Shown here in pieces: positions 5,975-13,250 of a stretch of 15,190 nucleotides of DNA; position 1 is the stretch's first letter; each line of letters starts with the position of its first letter. The notes below the pieces were generated by a model. That model did not search any database and was not told the DNA's origin. It saw only the letters and a program-made list of their open reading frames with translations. The position numbers and the translations under genes are program-made. The stretch comes from Methanosarcinales archaeon (GTDB taxonomy: Archaea > Halobacteriota > Methanosarcinia > Methanosarcinales > Methanogasteraceae), in contig JAUVEF010000008.1 in the NCBI GenBank assembly GCA_030594905.1, positions 1 to 15,190 of the forward strand, in the 5' to 3' direction.

Positions 5975-6237
5975 AGTAAAAACTGCCCTCCGGGTGGGGT
6001 TGGTGATATACTTTTTCGTAATCGGGTGAGAGATGCCCTTCTGGGTCGGAAGTCAGTTTTTGATCAAACTTTTGTGAAAAGTTTGGTGGAAAGTTTGCGA
6101 GTAAAAACTGGTATCTAACCCGGAGGGCAGTTTTTGATCAAACTTTTGTGAAAAGTTTGGTGAACAGTTTGGTGAAAAGTTTGTGAGTCAGAAATGCCCT
6201 CCCGGGCGGGGCTGGCGATATACTTTTTCGTAAATGG
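5975..6237. repeat. Composite palindromic repeat block between spt5 and gltX
   Basis: The 364-nt gap 5954-6317 holds no gene and is largely made of repeats. (a) A 35-nt sequence occurs twice, identically, at 6054-6088 and 6128-6162; each contains the hairpin CAAACTTTT-GTG-AAAAGTTTG (6065-6085 and 6139-6159). (b) A roughly 39-nt unit starting TGCCCTCC and ending ATATACTTTTTCGTAA occurs at 5984-6022 and, with a few changes, at 6195-6235; a shorter relative lies at 6034-6049. (c) 5978-5994 and 6119-6135 are perfect 17-nt inverted repeats. (d) GAGTAAAAACTG occurs at 5974-5985 and 6099-6110. (e) 12-mers of the form AAxAGTTTGGTG run in tandem after the second 35-mer. No ORF or transposase fits. The remainder, 6238-6317, shows nothing. 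Confidence 0.85.
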
Positions 6238-6317
6238 AAATGGTGTGTAGGGTGACTGGACTTTGTAGTGCATATGCCATAAAAAACGTTTCCGGTTGCG
6301 CCCCCCGATCTTTCCGA

Positions 6318-8060
6318 CTACCTGTGCGCGAAATAGGCAACCACCGATTGGTTTTTGACATCGACACTATCGATGCGCACGAACCCAAACCGCTCGAACT
6401 GAACCGTGTTCCCAAGCTCTGATGCGATACCTGCTTCGCCAACGCCCTCGTACACTTGATCAGGTGCGCGCACTGTGACCCGGAGATACTTATCCGGCAT
6501 ATCAGGCACCCAGTGAATGATCCGGTATCGCGGCTTCTCCTCAATCGCACACCACTCCTGCGCGGCAGTTCCGATGCGCTTCACAGTTGGTGTCGGCAAC
6601 TCCATATCCACGATCTCGATGTCGTAGAGGTTCTTCAGCCGCAGACGATCGCCTGGCTTCACACTCTCGGCATCCTCGCCACACAAGAAAACTCTTGAAC
6701 CGGCAGGTATCTCTCGCAGATCGTCCCGATCCGGGTGTTGTTTCGGTGTTGCGACCATATCTACTGCGTCCAGGATCTCCACGGCAACCGGATCCCAGAC
6801 AAAGAAATACCGGTTTGAAACCGGATCAATGGCTTTTCGGTTGATGGCATACAGTGTGTCGAGGCTCAGGCTGATATCAGTCTCACCAACGCCAAGATCT
6901 ATCATGAATTTCCGGATCGCCTCTGATGAAATGCCGCGTCTCCGGAGTGCTCGAAGCGTCGGGACGCGTGGATCATCCCAGCCGGTGTACGTCCCGTCCG
7001 CAATTGCGTGGGAAATCGCACTCGTGCTGAATTTTCCGAATTCGTGAACCTTCATCCTGCCCCAGTGCATGGTCTTCGGATACTGCCAGCCCAGATAATC
7101 ATAGACATATCGCTGCCGAAGCTCGCTGTCCATCAGGTCCTTGCCACGTATGATATGCGTGATCCCGAGGAGATGATCTTCGATAGCGGATTCAAAATCG
7201 AGCAGAGGCCATACACAAAACCTGCCCCCGATCTCGGAGCGTGGGTGCGGAGTCTCAACGATCCGAAACGCCGCCCAGTCACGCAGCGCGGGATCTTTGT
7301 GTGTGATATCAGTCTTTATGCGCAGCACCACCTCGCCCTCCGCATACTCCCTATTAAGCATACGCTTCCAGCATTCGAGATTTGCGCTAATATCAGCATC
7401 CCGATGTGGGCACGCCTCACTTGCATCCTTGTATCTCTTGAATTCATCCCTCTTGCAAAAGCAAACATAAGCCTTGCCGAGCAGGATGAGTTTCTCGGCG
7501 TATTCGTAGTATTCCGGGATGTGATCGCTTGCATACACCACCCGGTCAGGGACCGCGCCAAGATACTCACAATCATCGAGATACCACGAGTAAGCCTCAA
7601 GCATCGGTGGTTTTGTCTTTGGGTCGGTGTCATCGAACCGCAGCACAAACTCGCCATCATGTCTGCGAGCATACTCGGCATTCACAACGATGCCGCGCAC
7701 GCTTCCTATGGTTGCAGGACCGTTTGGGTTTGGCGCGAACCTGAACACCACCTTACCACCATCACCTGCTTCAAGATCAAGATCCGGGAGTCCTGTTGCA
7801 GGCTCTTTTCGCTCGCCGATCTCATCGATCAGTTCGGGTGCGATCTCTCCCAGCCGCTGCGTCCATATCTCAGGATCACCTTTTAATCCGGATAAAACCT
7901 CGTTGACAAGCGGGGCAACCATTTTTGCGTCCTTTCGCAGATCCGGGTGCTCGCCAAGTACCTTGCCAAGTACCGCCCCTGCTTTAGGGGCTTTTCCGTA
8001 CTTCACGGCATTTTGAAGCGCGTATTTCTCAATTAGCTCTCTCGTTTCGTCAGCTTCCAT
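6318..8060 (-). CDS. gltX: Archaeal glutamyl-tRNA synthetase (non-discriminating type)
   Basis: The 580-residue product is the archaeal/eukaryotic-like GluRS (GlnRS-related class I synthetase). It attaches glutamate to tRNA-Glu and, in archaea without GlnRS, also to tRNA-Gln for later amidation by GatDE. The N-terminal segment MEADETRELIEKYALQNAVK is the family's usual start. The nucleotide-binding region reads FAPNPNGPATIGS (108-120), with TIGS in place of HIGH; FDDTDPKTK follows. A CxC...CxH zinc knob (Cys200, Cys202, Cys217, His219) and a KMSKS equivalent KFSTS (343-347) are present, followed by the C-terminal beta-barrel anticodon-binding part. An in-frame ATG at 8201 exists, but reading from it would translate the tRNA gene; ATG 8060 is 4 nt after the tRNA 3' end. 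No ribosome site is visible, so translation is probably leaderless after tRNA release. Confidence 0.97.
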   Translation of the reverse strand: MEADETRELIEKYALQNAVKYGKAPKAGAVLGKVLGEHPDLRKDAKMVAPLVNEVLSGLKGDPEIWTQRLGEIAPELIDEIGERKEPATGLPDLDLEAGDGGKVVFRFAPNPNGPATIGSVRGIVVNAEYARRHDGEFVLRFDDTDPKTKPPMLEAYSWYLDDCEYLGAVPDRVVYASDHIPEYYEYAEKLILLGKAYVCFCKRDEFKRYKDASEACPHRDADISANLECWKRMLNREYAEGEVVLRIKTDITHKDPALRDWAAFRIVETPHPRSEIGGRFCVWPLLDFESAIEDHLLGITHIIRGKDLMDSELRQRYVYDYLGWQYPKTMHWGRMKVHEFGKFSTSAISHAIADGTYTGWDDPRVPTLRALRRRGISSEAIRKFMIDLGVGETDISLSLDTLYAINRKAIDPVSNRYFFVWDPVAVEILDAVDMVATPKQHPDRDDLREIPAGSRVFLCGEDAESVKPGDRLRLKNLYDIEIVDMELPTPTVKRIGTAAQEWCAIEEKPRYRIIHWVPDMPDKYLRVTVRAPDQVYEGVGEAGIASELGNTVQFERFGFVRIDSVDVKNQSVVAYFAHR

Positions 8061-8064
8061 CGAA

Positions 8065-8137
8065 TAGCCCGACTCGGATTCGAACCGAGGTACTGGGATC
8101 CAGAGTCCCAGATGATTGACCGCTACATCATCGGGCT
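8065..8137 (-). tRNA. tRNA-Gln, anticodon CUG
   Basis: The minus strand folds into a complete 73-nt cloverleaf: acceptor AGCCCGA/TCGGGCT, D-arm with GG at 18-19 and a T-T mismatch at 13-22, anticodon stem TGGGA/TCCCA with loop CTCTGGA (anticodon CTG, reading CAG), a 4-nt variable loop, T-arm CTCGG/CCGAG with loop TTCGAAT, discriminator A. CCA is not encoded and no intron is present. A TATA-like box 27 nt upstream fits direct initiation. The gltX start codon lies 4 nt downstream, so the tRNA and the enzyme expected to charge it (with Glu) are almost certainly on one transcript. Confidence 0.97.
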
Positions 8138-8163
8138 GTGGTTCAATATGAGGAAGTGGATGG

Positions 8164-8171
8164 TATAAATT
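8164..8171 (-). promoter_or_regulatory. TATA box for the tRNA-Gln/gltX unit
   Basis: The minus strand reads AATTTATACC, with the core TTTATA at 8164-8169 centred 26-27 nt before the expected start near 8140, three bases before the mature tRNA 5' end. No second TATA box can sit before gltX except inside the tRNA gene. Confidence 0.6.
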
Positions 8172-8262
8172 CTTTTGCTTGGCAGCGGAATGGCTACTCA
8201 CTTACAAAGGACATTGTGGAGATGGCGGACAGGGCGGCAGGGTTGCCAGATAATAATAAAAA

Positions 8263-8279
8263 GCCCCGGGGCGTCGCCC
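8263..8279. repeat. GC-rich palindrome in the divergent promoter region
   Basis: GCCCCGGGGC (8263-8272) is a perfect palindrome overlapping a GGGC-GTC-GCCC hairpin (8269-8279). On the minus strand it is followed by GGGGCTTTTTATTATT. It lies between the divergent promoters of tRNA-Gln/gltX and the kinase fusion; its role is unknown. Confidence 0.3.
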
Positions 8280-8292
8280 TTCCCAAAACTTT

Positions 8293-8300
8293 AGTATAAA
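8293..8300 (+). promoter_or_regulatory. TATA box for the ROK/P-loop kinase fusion gene
   Basis: AGTATAAA is centred about 26 nt before ATG 8323, predicting a leaderless mRNA. No ribosome site precedes this ATG, in agreement. Confidence 0.5.
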
Positions 8301-8322
8301 CAAATCTATACCGTATATATTG

Positions 8323-10914
8323 ATGGTTTCCAATCATTCGGGTGTGGACACGGTTCAGATGATAAACGATGTGCTGGCGCAGATCGGAGATGATCTGCAG
8401 AGCAGGCATGTGGCATTCAGAGAAGAGCTGAAAAAGATAGCTCGTGGGGCTGATTCCGTGAAACTTACCATCTGGGTCGAAGAGGGCAACGGAAAAGTGG
8501 CAAAAGAGGATATGACACTTCCCCGCCAAATTTTCGAGCTTGGCACAAAGCGGTACAGCATGTTGGTTGAGTATGTGGCAGTCTGCCTGAACATCAGGGG
8601 CGAGATTCTTGGAATGCGGCGGATCGGGATAGAGACTGGCACCGGAGTTGATCAGGACCGGTTTTTTGCGGACGTGAAGACGTACTTTGAGAGGGAATTT
8701 TTTATCACACTTATTGATGCAAACTTTGGCAAACCGATTGAATGGCAGAAAGGAAAGCTCGAGCAGGGCAAGACCCGGGTCGGGCAGGTCAGATCAGGGC
8801 GGTACGAGCAGGGTAAGGCGATAGGGCTGGTAGTCACCGGGACTGACATCAAAACAGTCGCCCTTGAGAGCGGCGACATCATATACCGCGAGCAGATCAC
8901 CATCAGTCCGGAAAACCCACTGGGCGATGTGATTGAGGAATGTATCATCAGGGCGGGCAGCGAAATTGAGATTGACCATATCAAGGAGGAGAACATCTAC
9001 ATCGGAGTTCCCGGACCTGTGGATCCATGGGGAAACATCGTACGACTGTCAAAATCAGCCGGAGTGACTAAAGAAGAGCTGGAATTATTGCAAACGAAGT
9101 ATCCGAAGATTTGTTTCATCAACGACGCCAATGTGGAGGCAGCCTACCACAGAATCGTCTGGGCAGGAGATATTACTACCAACCAGCCAACAGTCAGTCT
9201 TGTTTTGCGGAAAGGCATTGGATTTGCCATTCTTGTAGACGGACAGTCATTATCCTGGGTCGGTGCCCCGATGGAGACGCATTTCAGGGCAAACTTCGCA
9301 GATGACGCGCCGACCTGCAACTGTGGCATGAAAGGCTGTCTCGAACTCTCCTCCGGTTGGTTGGTGAGCCGGTTTCGGCATCTGATGTCAAAGAGCAGTA
9401 TCAAACTTCCGTCCAATTTTGCAGGAGGTCAGGAATCAGTGAACCACATCGGAGAAGGAGATGTGTGTCTACTGGCGAGGGATGTTGCCGACCTCCTGAA
9501 ATATAGTGGTGGCGGTGGAGCCGCATCAAAGATCGCCGCAAAGGTGTTCAGAGAGTATGGATCAAATCTTTCGATTCTATTTGGGGAACTGGCACGTCTG
9601 ATGGGCGTTTCTGGATTCTGGGTGGTGTTCAGTGGTGGTATGGCTTATCAATGTAGTCAAAGGGAGGAAATCATTAAGGGGTTTGCAGATGGGATCGATA
9701 GTAAATTCCCGGGACTCAGGATAGAGATACTTCGCAGAACAGAGGAGACTAAAACGGAAGAGGATATAATCCGGTATGAGCGAACACCTGAAAACTGGCA
9801 GGGTGCTGCCGGTGCGGCTCTCTGCGCGCTGCAAGACAAGCAGATGAAGATGGGGATGGAACCCGATGTAAAAATGCTGGTAGACGAAGCAGAAGAAGCT
9901 GTTCCATCTAAAATAGCCGAAATATTCCACACAGAAAGAAAACTGTCTGTTCAGACAATCGTTGGTGCAGCTGGCGCGTCAGGTGGTGGCAAATCATATT
10001 TTATCAAGACGGTGCAGAACCGTCTGGATGAACTCAGTAAAAGCGATAAACATCTCCAGGGGATGAAAGCTGAGGTAATAATGATGGACGATTACCTGAT
10101 ACAAAAAGAGGATCGGACGCGAGGTGGAATCCGGGCGAAATACTCTCTTGAACGGTTATGGACTGATCTGATGACCTTGAACCAGGGGCATACGATCCAC
10201 CACCCCACATTTGATCAGGTCTCTCGCGTGAGATACACGCGGTTCGGACGATTTCTGGATGAAAAAACCGGCAAGTTGGGTTACCTGCTATCTGAAAAAA
10301 ATACAGGGTTGTTTCGCTGGATTAATCATCTGACTGAATGGTCCGGAGAGGCAGTAGTGAAATTAAAGCCTGGTAAGAACACAATCATCATCGTCGATGG
10401 CATTCTGTCGCTGGATAATTCTGTGATCAATAAATTGTACTACGATTACCGCATTTTTGTACATGCGCCATGGATATGGCGGCTCTGCGCAGCAATTTCC
10501 AGAGCACGGCAGGAAAAGTGGTATGAAGGTGCAAATACCGCAGATATTATTGAAAAATTCGTGTTTAAACGACCTGAAGAGGAAGCCATCATAAACGTCA
10601 CATATCTGGACGCAGATATAATGGTAGAGAACGATTTTTACGAGAAGAGTGTAAATTCCACCCTGGAAAAACTTTTGGGCAACGTATACGCGAGTCTTGA
10701 CAAAACCCTACATGCCCAGTACTATATTGTTTATGCACTCATGGAAGATCACGGCTATTGTGCAAAAGCGATCTTTGAAGAGAAACTCGAAAGTATAAAC
10801 GAGTTAATCCTTGAAAGCCGGATAGAGGACATGTATGAAGAGGACGCCGGGATAAAACTCATGGAAAAAATCAGCACAATGGTAGAATCGTGTGGTTACT
10901 ACCGTGATTGCTGA
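8323..10914 (+). CDS. Fusion protein: unknown N-domain, ROK-type kinase fold, uridine-kinase-like P-loop kinase
   Basis: The 863-residue cytosolic protein has three parts. Residues 1 to about 140 match nothing I know, and a basic linker (about 143-165) repeats EQGK. Residues about 166-505 are ROK-family: GVPGPVDPWGNI (228-239), INDANVEA (266-273, with the catalytic Asp268), and the zinc set His320, Cys332, Cys334, Cys339 in CNCGMKGCLE, ending GAAGAA. The DxGGT loop reads VVTGT, losing the Asp, and the second phosphate loop reads RKGIG. Residues about 535-780 are a uridine kinase/phosphoribulokinase-type NTPase: Walker A GASGGGKS (551-558), MMDDYL (587-592), HHPTFDQ and IIIVDGIL. The usual RRIxRD lid is not evident. 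A helical tail follows. ROK proteins phosphorylate sugars or act as regulators; the P-loop part phosphorylates nucleosides or sugar phosphates. Substrates cannot be assigned. ATG 8323 is chosen over TTG 8320 for leaderless spacing. Confidence 0.9.
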   Translation: MVSNHSGVDTVQMINDVLAQIGDDLQSRHVAFREELKKIARGADSVKLTIWVEEGNGKVAKEDMTLPRQIFELGTKRYSMLVEYVAVCLNIRGEILGMRRIGIETGTGVDQDRFFADVKTYFEREFFITLIDANFGKPIEWQKGKLEQGKTRVGQVRSGRYEQGKAIGLVVTGTDIKTVALESGDIIYREQITISPENPLGDVIEECIIRAGSEIEIDHIKEENIYIGVPGPVDPWGNIVRLSKSAGVTKEELELLQTKYPKICFINDANVEAAYHRIVWAGDITTNQPTVSLVLRKGIGFAILVDGQSLSWVGAPMETHFRANFADDAPTCNCGMKGCLELSSGWLVSRFRHLMSKSSIKLPSNFAGGQESVNHIGEGDVCLLARDVADLLKYSGGGGAASKIAAKVFREYGSNLSILFGELARLMGVSGFWVVFSGGMAYQCSQREEIIKGFADGIDSKFPGLRIEILRRTEETKTEEDIIRYERTPENWQGAAGAALCALQDKQMKMGMEPDVKMLVDEAEEAVPSKIAEIFHTERKLSVQTIVGAAGASGGGKSYFIKTVQNRLDELSKSDKHLQGMKAEVIMMDDYLIQKEDRTRGGIRAKYSLERLWTDLMTLNQGHTIHHPTFDQVSRVRYTRFGRFLDEKTGKLGYLLSEKNTGLFRWINHLTEWSGEAVVKLKPGKNTIIIVDGILSLDNSVINKLYYDYRIFVHAPWIWRLCAAISRARQEKWYEGANTADIIEKFVFKRPEEEAIINVTYLDADIMVENDFYEKSVNSTLEKLLGNVYASLDKTLHAQYYIVYALMEDHGYCAKAIFEEKLESINELILESRIEDMYEEDAGIKLMEKISTMVESCGYYRDC

Positions 10915-10915
10915 T

Positions 10916-11701
10916 CTACGCTATCATGCCCGCGCATGGCGAGACATGCCCTACAGACATCCCGCACCTGATCGCTTCGCGCAGCTCCATTAAGTAATCA
11001 TCCATCTGCGATAGTCTGGTACATACCTGCCGTTCATCCTCGGTAGTCTCGAGGATTTCGGAGATTCCGCCATTCTTCGTGACGATACGTCGCTTTGTCA
11101 TCAATGCAAGTACCGGATCATGGGTCACGACCAGGACGATTTTTCCTTTTCCGGCTAAGAGCTCTAAAGCTGCCTTTTTCTTGATTCCGGCATTTTCGAT
11201 CTCGTCGATCAGCACCACTGGCGAATCGCTGATGATTGCGATGTCTGCAACCATCAACGCCCTTGACTGCCCGCCGCTCAGGATTGTTAGCTGGCTATCT
11301 GCGGAAATAGGCTCACCTGTCAGGCTGTTCGCGGTTTCGATCGTCCGTTCAGGTGTATCCGAGTTTTTGCCCCTGCTCTTCGCATGCATCCTCAGGAAAT
11401 CGATAACCGTCATATCAGCAAGAAAACGCATATTCTGTGACAACTGGGCGATTCTCTTCTTTTTCGTATCCATCCTCAGCCCATGATCCGGCTCTTCCCC
11501 GTTGATCAGTATTTTTCGCTTTGAAGGTGTGTCGCCCCTTGCAAGCTGTTCGATGTCTGAGATGAGTGTACTCTTGCCAGAACCCGTCGGACCCACGATG
11601 CCAACGATCTCTCCAGACCGTATATGAATCTCATCGATAGATTCCGGGTTGCAATCCTTATCAATACCGCCTAAAATCGTGATATCTGAAATATTGGTCA
11701 T
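10916..11701 (-). CDS. Stand-alone ABC-type ATPase coupled to cysteate synthase
   Basis: The 261-residue protein is a single ABC nucleotide-binding domain: Walker [10 protein letters not shown] (37-45), a Q-loop region at LSQNM (87-91), signature LSGGQ (141-145), Walker B VVLIDE (162-167) and the switch His194 in VTHDP. After Walker B comes [15 protein letters not shown] in place of the usual D-loop SALD. A C-terminal extension from about 215 has Cys227, Cys246 and Cys256. There are no membrane segments and no permease or binding-protein gene nearby, so a transporter role is unsupported; soluble ABC ATPases (for example those in methyl-CoM reductase activation) are a precedent, but this one has only one ABC domain. 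Its ATG overlaps the cysteate synthase stop (ATGA). Its stop codon lies one base from that of the convergent kinase fusion. Confidence 0.88.
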   Translation of the reverse strand: MTNISDITILGGIDKDCNPESIDEIHIRSGEIVGIVGPTGSGKSTLISDIEQLARGDTPSKRKILINGEEPDHGLRMDTKKKRIAQLSQNMRFLADMTVIDFLRMHAKSRGKNSDTPERTIETANSLTGEPISADSQLTILSGGQSRALMVADIAIISDSPVVLIDEIENAGIKKKAALELLAGKGKIVLVVTHDPVLALMTKRRIVTKNGGISEILETTEDERQVCTRLSQMDDYLMELREAIRCGMSVGHVSPCAGMIA

Positions 11702-12993
11702 AGTATCTCCATAATCTCATTTAAAATTCCATTCGTCGAATCATTCGGATCATCCGGACGGTTCAGATCATTCAGATTGTTTAGATCATTTGCATCTACA
11801 ACAAGATCAGCGCCCAGATGGTTGGGTGAATAATCCTCTTTTAACCGGGACAATCCACCTCCGGTAATATTTAGCAGAATCGTATCATCCGGATCGATGG
11901 AACCTGCATCAACCGCCCGGCACAGCGCCGCAACCGCAATTGCAGCCGGACGCAGGATATCCACACCCTCGGCAGCCTCGAACCGCTGTTTTGCATCGCG
12001 CGCTTCATCATTCTCGATCGCGTAGACCTGCCCATCGGTCGTAAGAAGCGCGTCTGCGACCCCGCCTTTGATGCCGTACGGTGGGTTTCTGTTGGACAAT
12101 ATGTCAGTATATGTCTCTTCGATCCGGGATTTGTCCGGAACGTCCTCAGGAGCGATTACGTTCCTATTACCGGACCATGCATTGAAGATCGGCGCAAACG
12201 GGGAACTCTGGGCTAAATGGAGGTGGGGCATTTGATCTCCGAATCGCCCATCTCGTATCAGCCGGATGGAAGCTTCCCACGCGGCAATGCCCCCGGTTCC
12301 AGAGCCAATCGCCTGGAAATAATGTCTCGGGAGTGTTTTCATCCGCAGCACCGCATCGAGCATCACGATCCCCATGCCATCCCGCCGGGCGACATTCTTT
12401 GCGCCGCCCTCGTTTCTGAACCCGTTGATGGATCCGATACGGTTGCCAAGCATGATCGCATCATAGTAATCACCATCGACTGCGATCACCCGGATATTGT
12501 CAGGGACATCATTTGTGATCCAGAGGCGGTTCATGCATGGCACCGGTATCACGATAACCAGCGGAAGCCCGACTTCTGATGCAGTCTGGGCAAATGCCCG
12601 TGCAGTATTTCCAGCGGAAGAGACCACAAATGTCTTATTGCCGTGTTCAATCGATCGTTGGAGAGTTGCGGGTGATTCAAGCTCTTTGAAGCTGCATGTT
12701 TTGATAAAGGCTCCGCGTTCTGGTAGATATCCGCTGAAACTGATGTAGAGATTGTGCAGTCCAAGTTCCTTCGCAAAACCATCGCTCCGGTACGTGACAG
12801 GCGCATCTCCCGCACCCATGCTGCCAGAAACCGGAAGCCAGTCATGGAACTGCCAGATCCCGGGCAGATTCTTCAGGGTGAGCGTGCGTTTGGCGTACTC
12901 GGTGCGGAGCAGCGCGTTGTCGTGGCAGCCGAGCGTGTAACGATCCTCGACTATGCGGTTGCACTCTAAACATCGCAGTCGGTATCTGCCCAT
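11698..12993 (-). CDS. Cysteate synthase (PLP-dependent, coenzyme M biosynthesis)
   Basis: The 431-residue product is a fold-type II PLP enzyme related to threonine synthase and matches the cysteate synthase of Methanosarcinales and Methanomicrobiales. That enzyme makes L-cysteate from phosphoserine and sulfite; cysteate then goes to sulfopyruvate and coenzyme M. Visible features: an N-terminal Cys8-x2-Cys11...Cys23 knuckle; the likely PLP lysine in TCSFKELES (Lys103); SAGNTARAF (126-134); and the phosphate loop GSGTGGIAA (230-238). Distinction from threonine synthase rests on overall similarity recalled, including [20 protein letters not shown]. The last 30 residues are an Asn/Asp/Leu repeat ([15 protein letters not shown]) encoded by short DNA repeats and look dispensable. 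A TATA box at 13018-13025 predicts a leader of 2-3 nt. It is the first gene of a pair with the ABC ATPase. Confidence 0.92.
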   Translation of the reverse strand: MGRYRLRCLECNRIVEDRYTLGCHDNALLRTEYAKRTLTLKNLPGIWQFHDWLPVSGSMGAGDAPVTYRSDGFAKELGLHNLYISFSGYLPERGAFIKTCSFKELESPATLQRSIEHGNKTFVVSSAGNTARAFAQTASEVGLPLVIVIPVPCMNRLWITNDVPDNIRVIAVDGDYYDAIMLGNRIGSINGFRNEGGAKNVARRDGMGIVMLDAVLRMKTLPRHYFQAIGSGTGGIAAWEASIRLIRDGRFGDQMPHLHLAQSSPFAPIFNAWSGNRNVIAPEDVPDKSRIEETYTDILSNRNPPYGIKGGVADALLTTDGQVYAIENDEARDAKQRFEAAEGVDILRPAAIAVAALCRAVDAGSIDPDDTILLNITGGGLSRLKEDYSPNHLGADLVVDANDLNNLNDLNRPDDPNDSTNGILNEIMEIL

Positions 12994-13017
12994 ACACCGG
13001 ACTTACAGAACCCCGGG

Positions 13018-13025
13018 TATATAAG
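13018..13025 (-). promoter_or_regulatory. TATA box for the cysteate synthase operon
   Basis: CTTATATA on the minus strand is centred 28-29 nt before ATG 12993, predicting a nearly leaderless transcript carrying cysteate synthase and the ABC ATPase. Confidence 0.55.
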
Positions 13026-13175
13026 ATTATCCAATCTTGAGAAAATTTTAGCCTTATTGTGTGAAACTCTGGATGTGGTTGGCAGAATTGTGTTAAAATA
13101 TTGGTTGGTGTTGCGGTTCAGGTCCCGATAGTGCTTCCATACCCTACAAGCATGGGAGCTCCATCAAGGGTTACT

Positions 13176-13183
13176 CTTATATA
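13176..13183 (+). promoter_or_regulatory. nadA: TATA box for nadA
   Basis: CTTATATA is a strong match. Initiation near 13205 gives a leader of about 45 nt with GGAGGT at 13237-13242. Confidence 0.55.
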
Positions 13184-13185
13184 CC

Positions 13186-13215
13186 ATGAGCATCATACTC
13201 ATTATTATCATAATG
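13186..13215 (+). promoter_or_regulatory. Candidate operator over the nadA transcription start
   Basis: Two overlapping inverted repeats lie between the TATA box and the predicted start: ATGAG-(7 nt)-CTCAT (13186-13202) and CATTAT-TATC-ATAATG (13200-13215). A repressor bound here would block initiation. Which regulator, if any, is unknown. Confidence 0.35.
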
Positions 13216-13250
13216 ACCTTAGAAGTGGGGTCTTATGGAGGTAATTGAAA

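Noticed and set aside
6054..6162. Two-repeat CRISPR-like array (35-nt repeats, 39-nt gap)
   Set aside because: Only two copies, the gap is itself related to flanking sequence, each repeat is mostly a hairpin, and no cas gene is near.
7008..7886. 292-codon plus-strand frame opposite gltX
   Set aside because: It is a shadow of gltX, which has clear synthetase motifs; the product has no recognisable features.
6318..8201. A longer gltX frame of 627 codons starting at 8201
   Set aside because: The added 47 codons run through the tRNA-Gln gene, and GluRS homology begins at ATG 8060.
10916..12993. ABC import system for sulfonates
   Set aside because: No permease or binding-protein gene lies nearby; only an ATPase is visible, so a transporter call is not supported.
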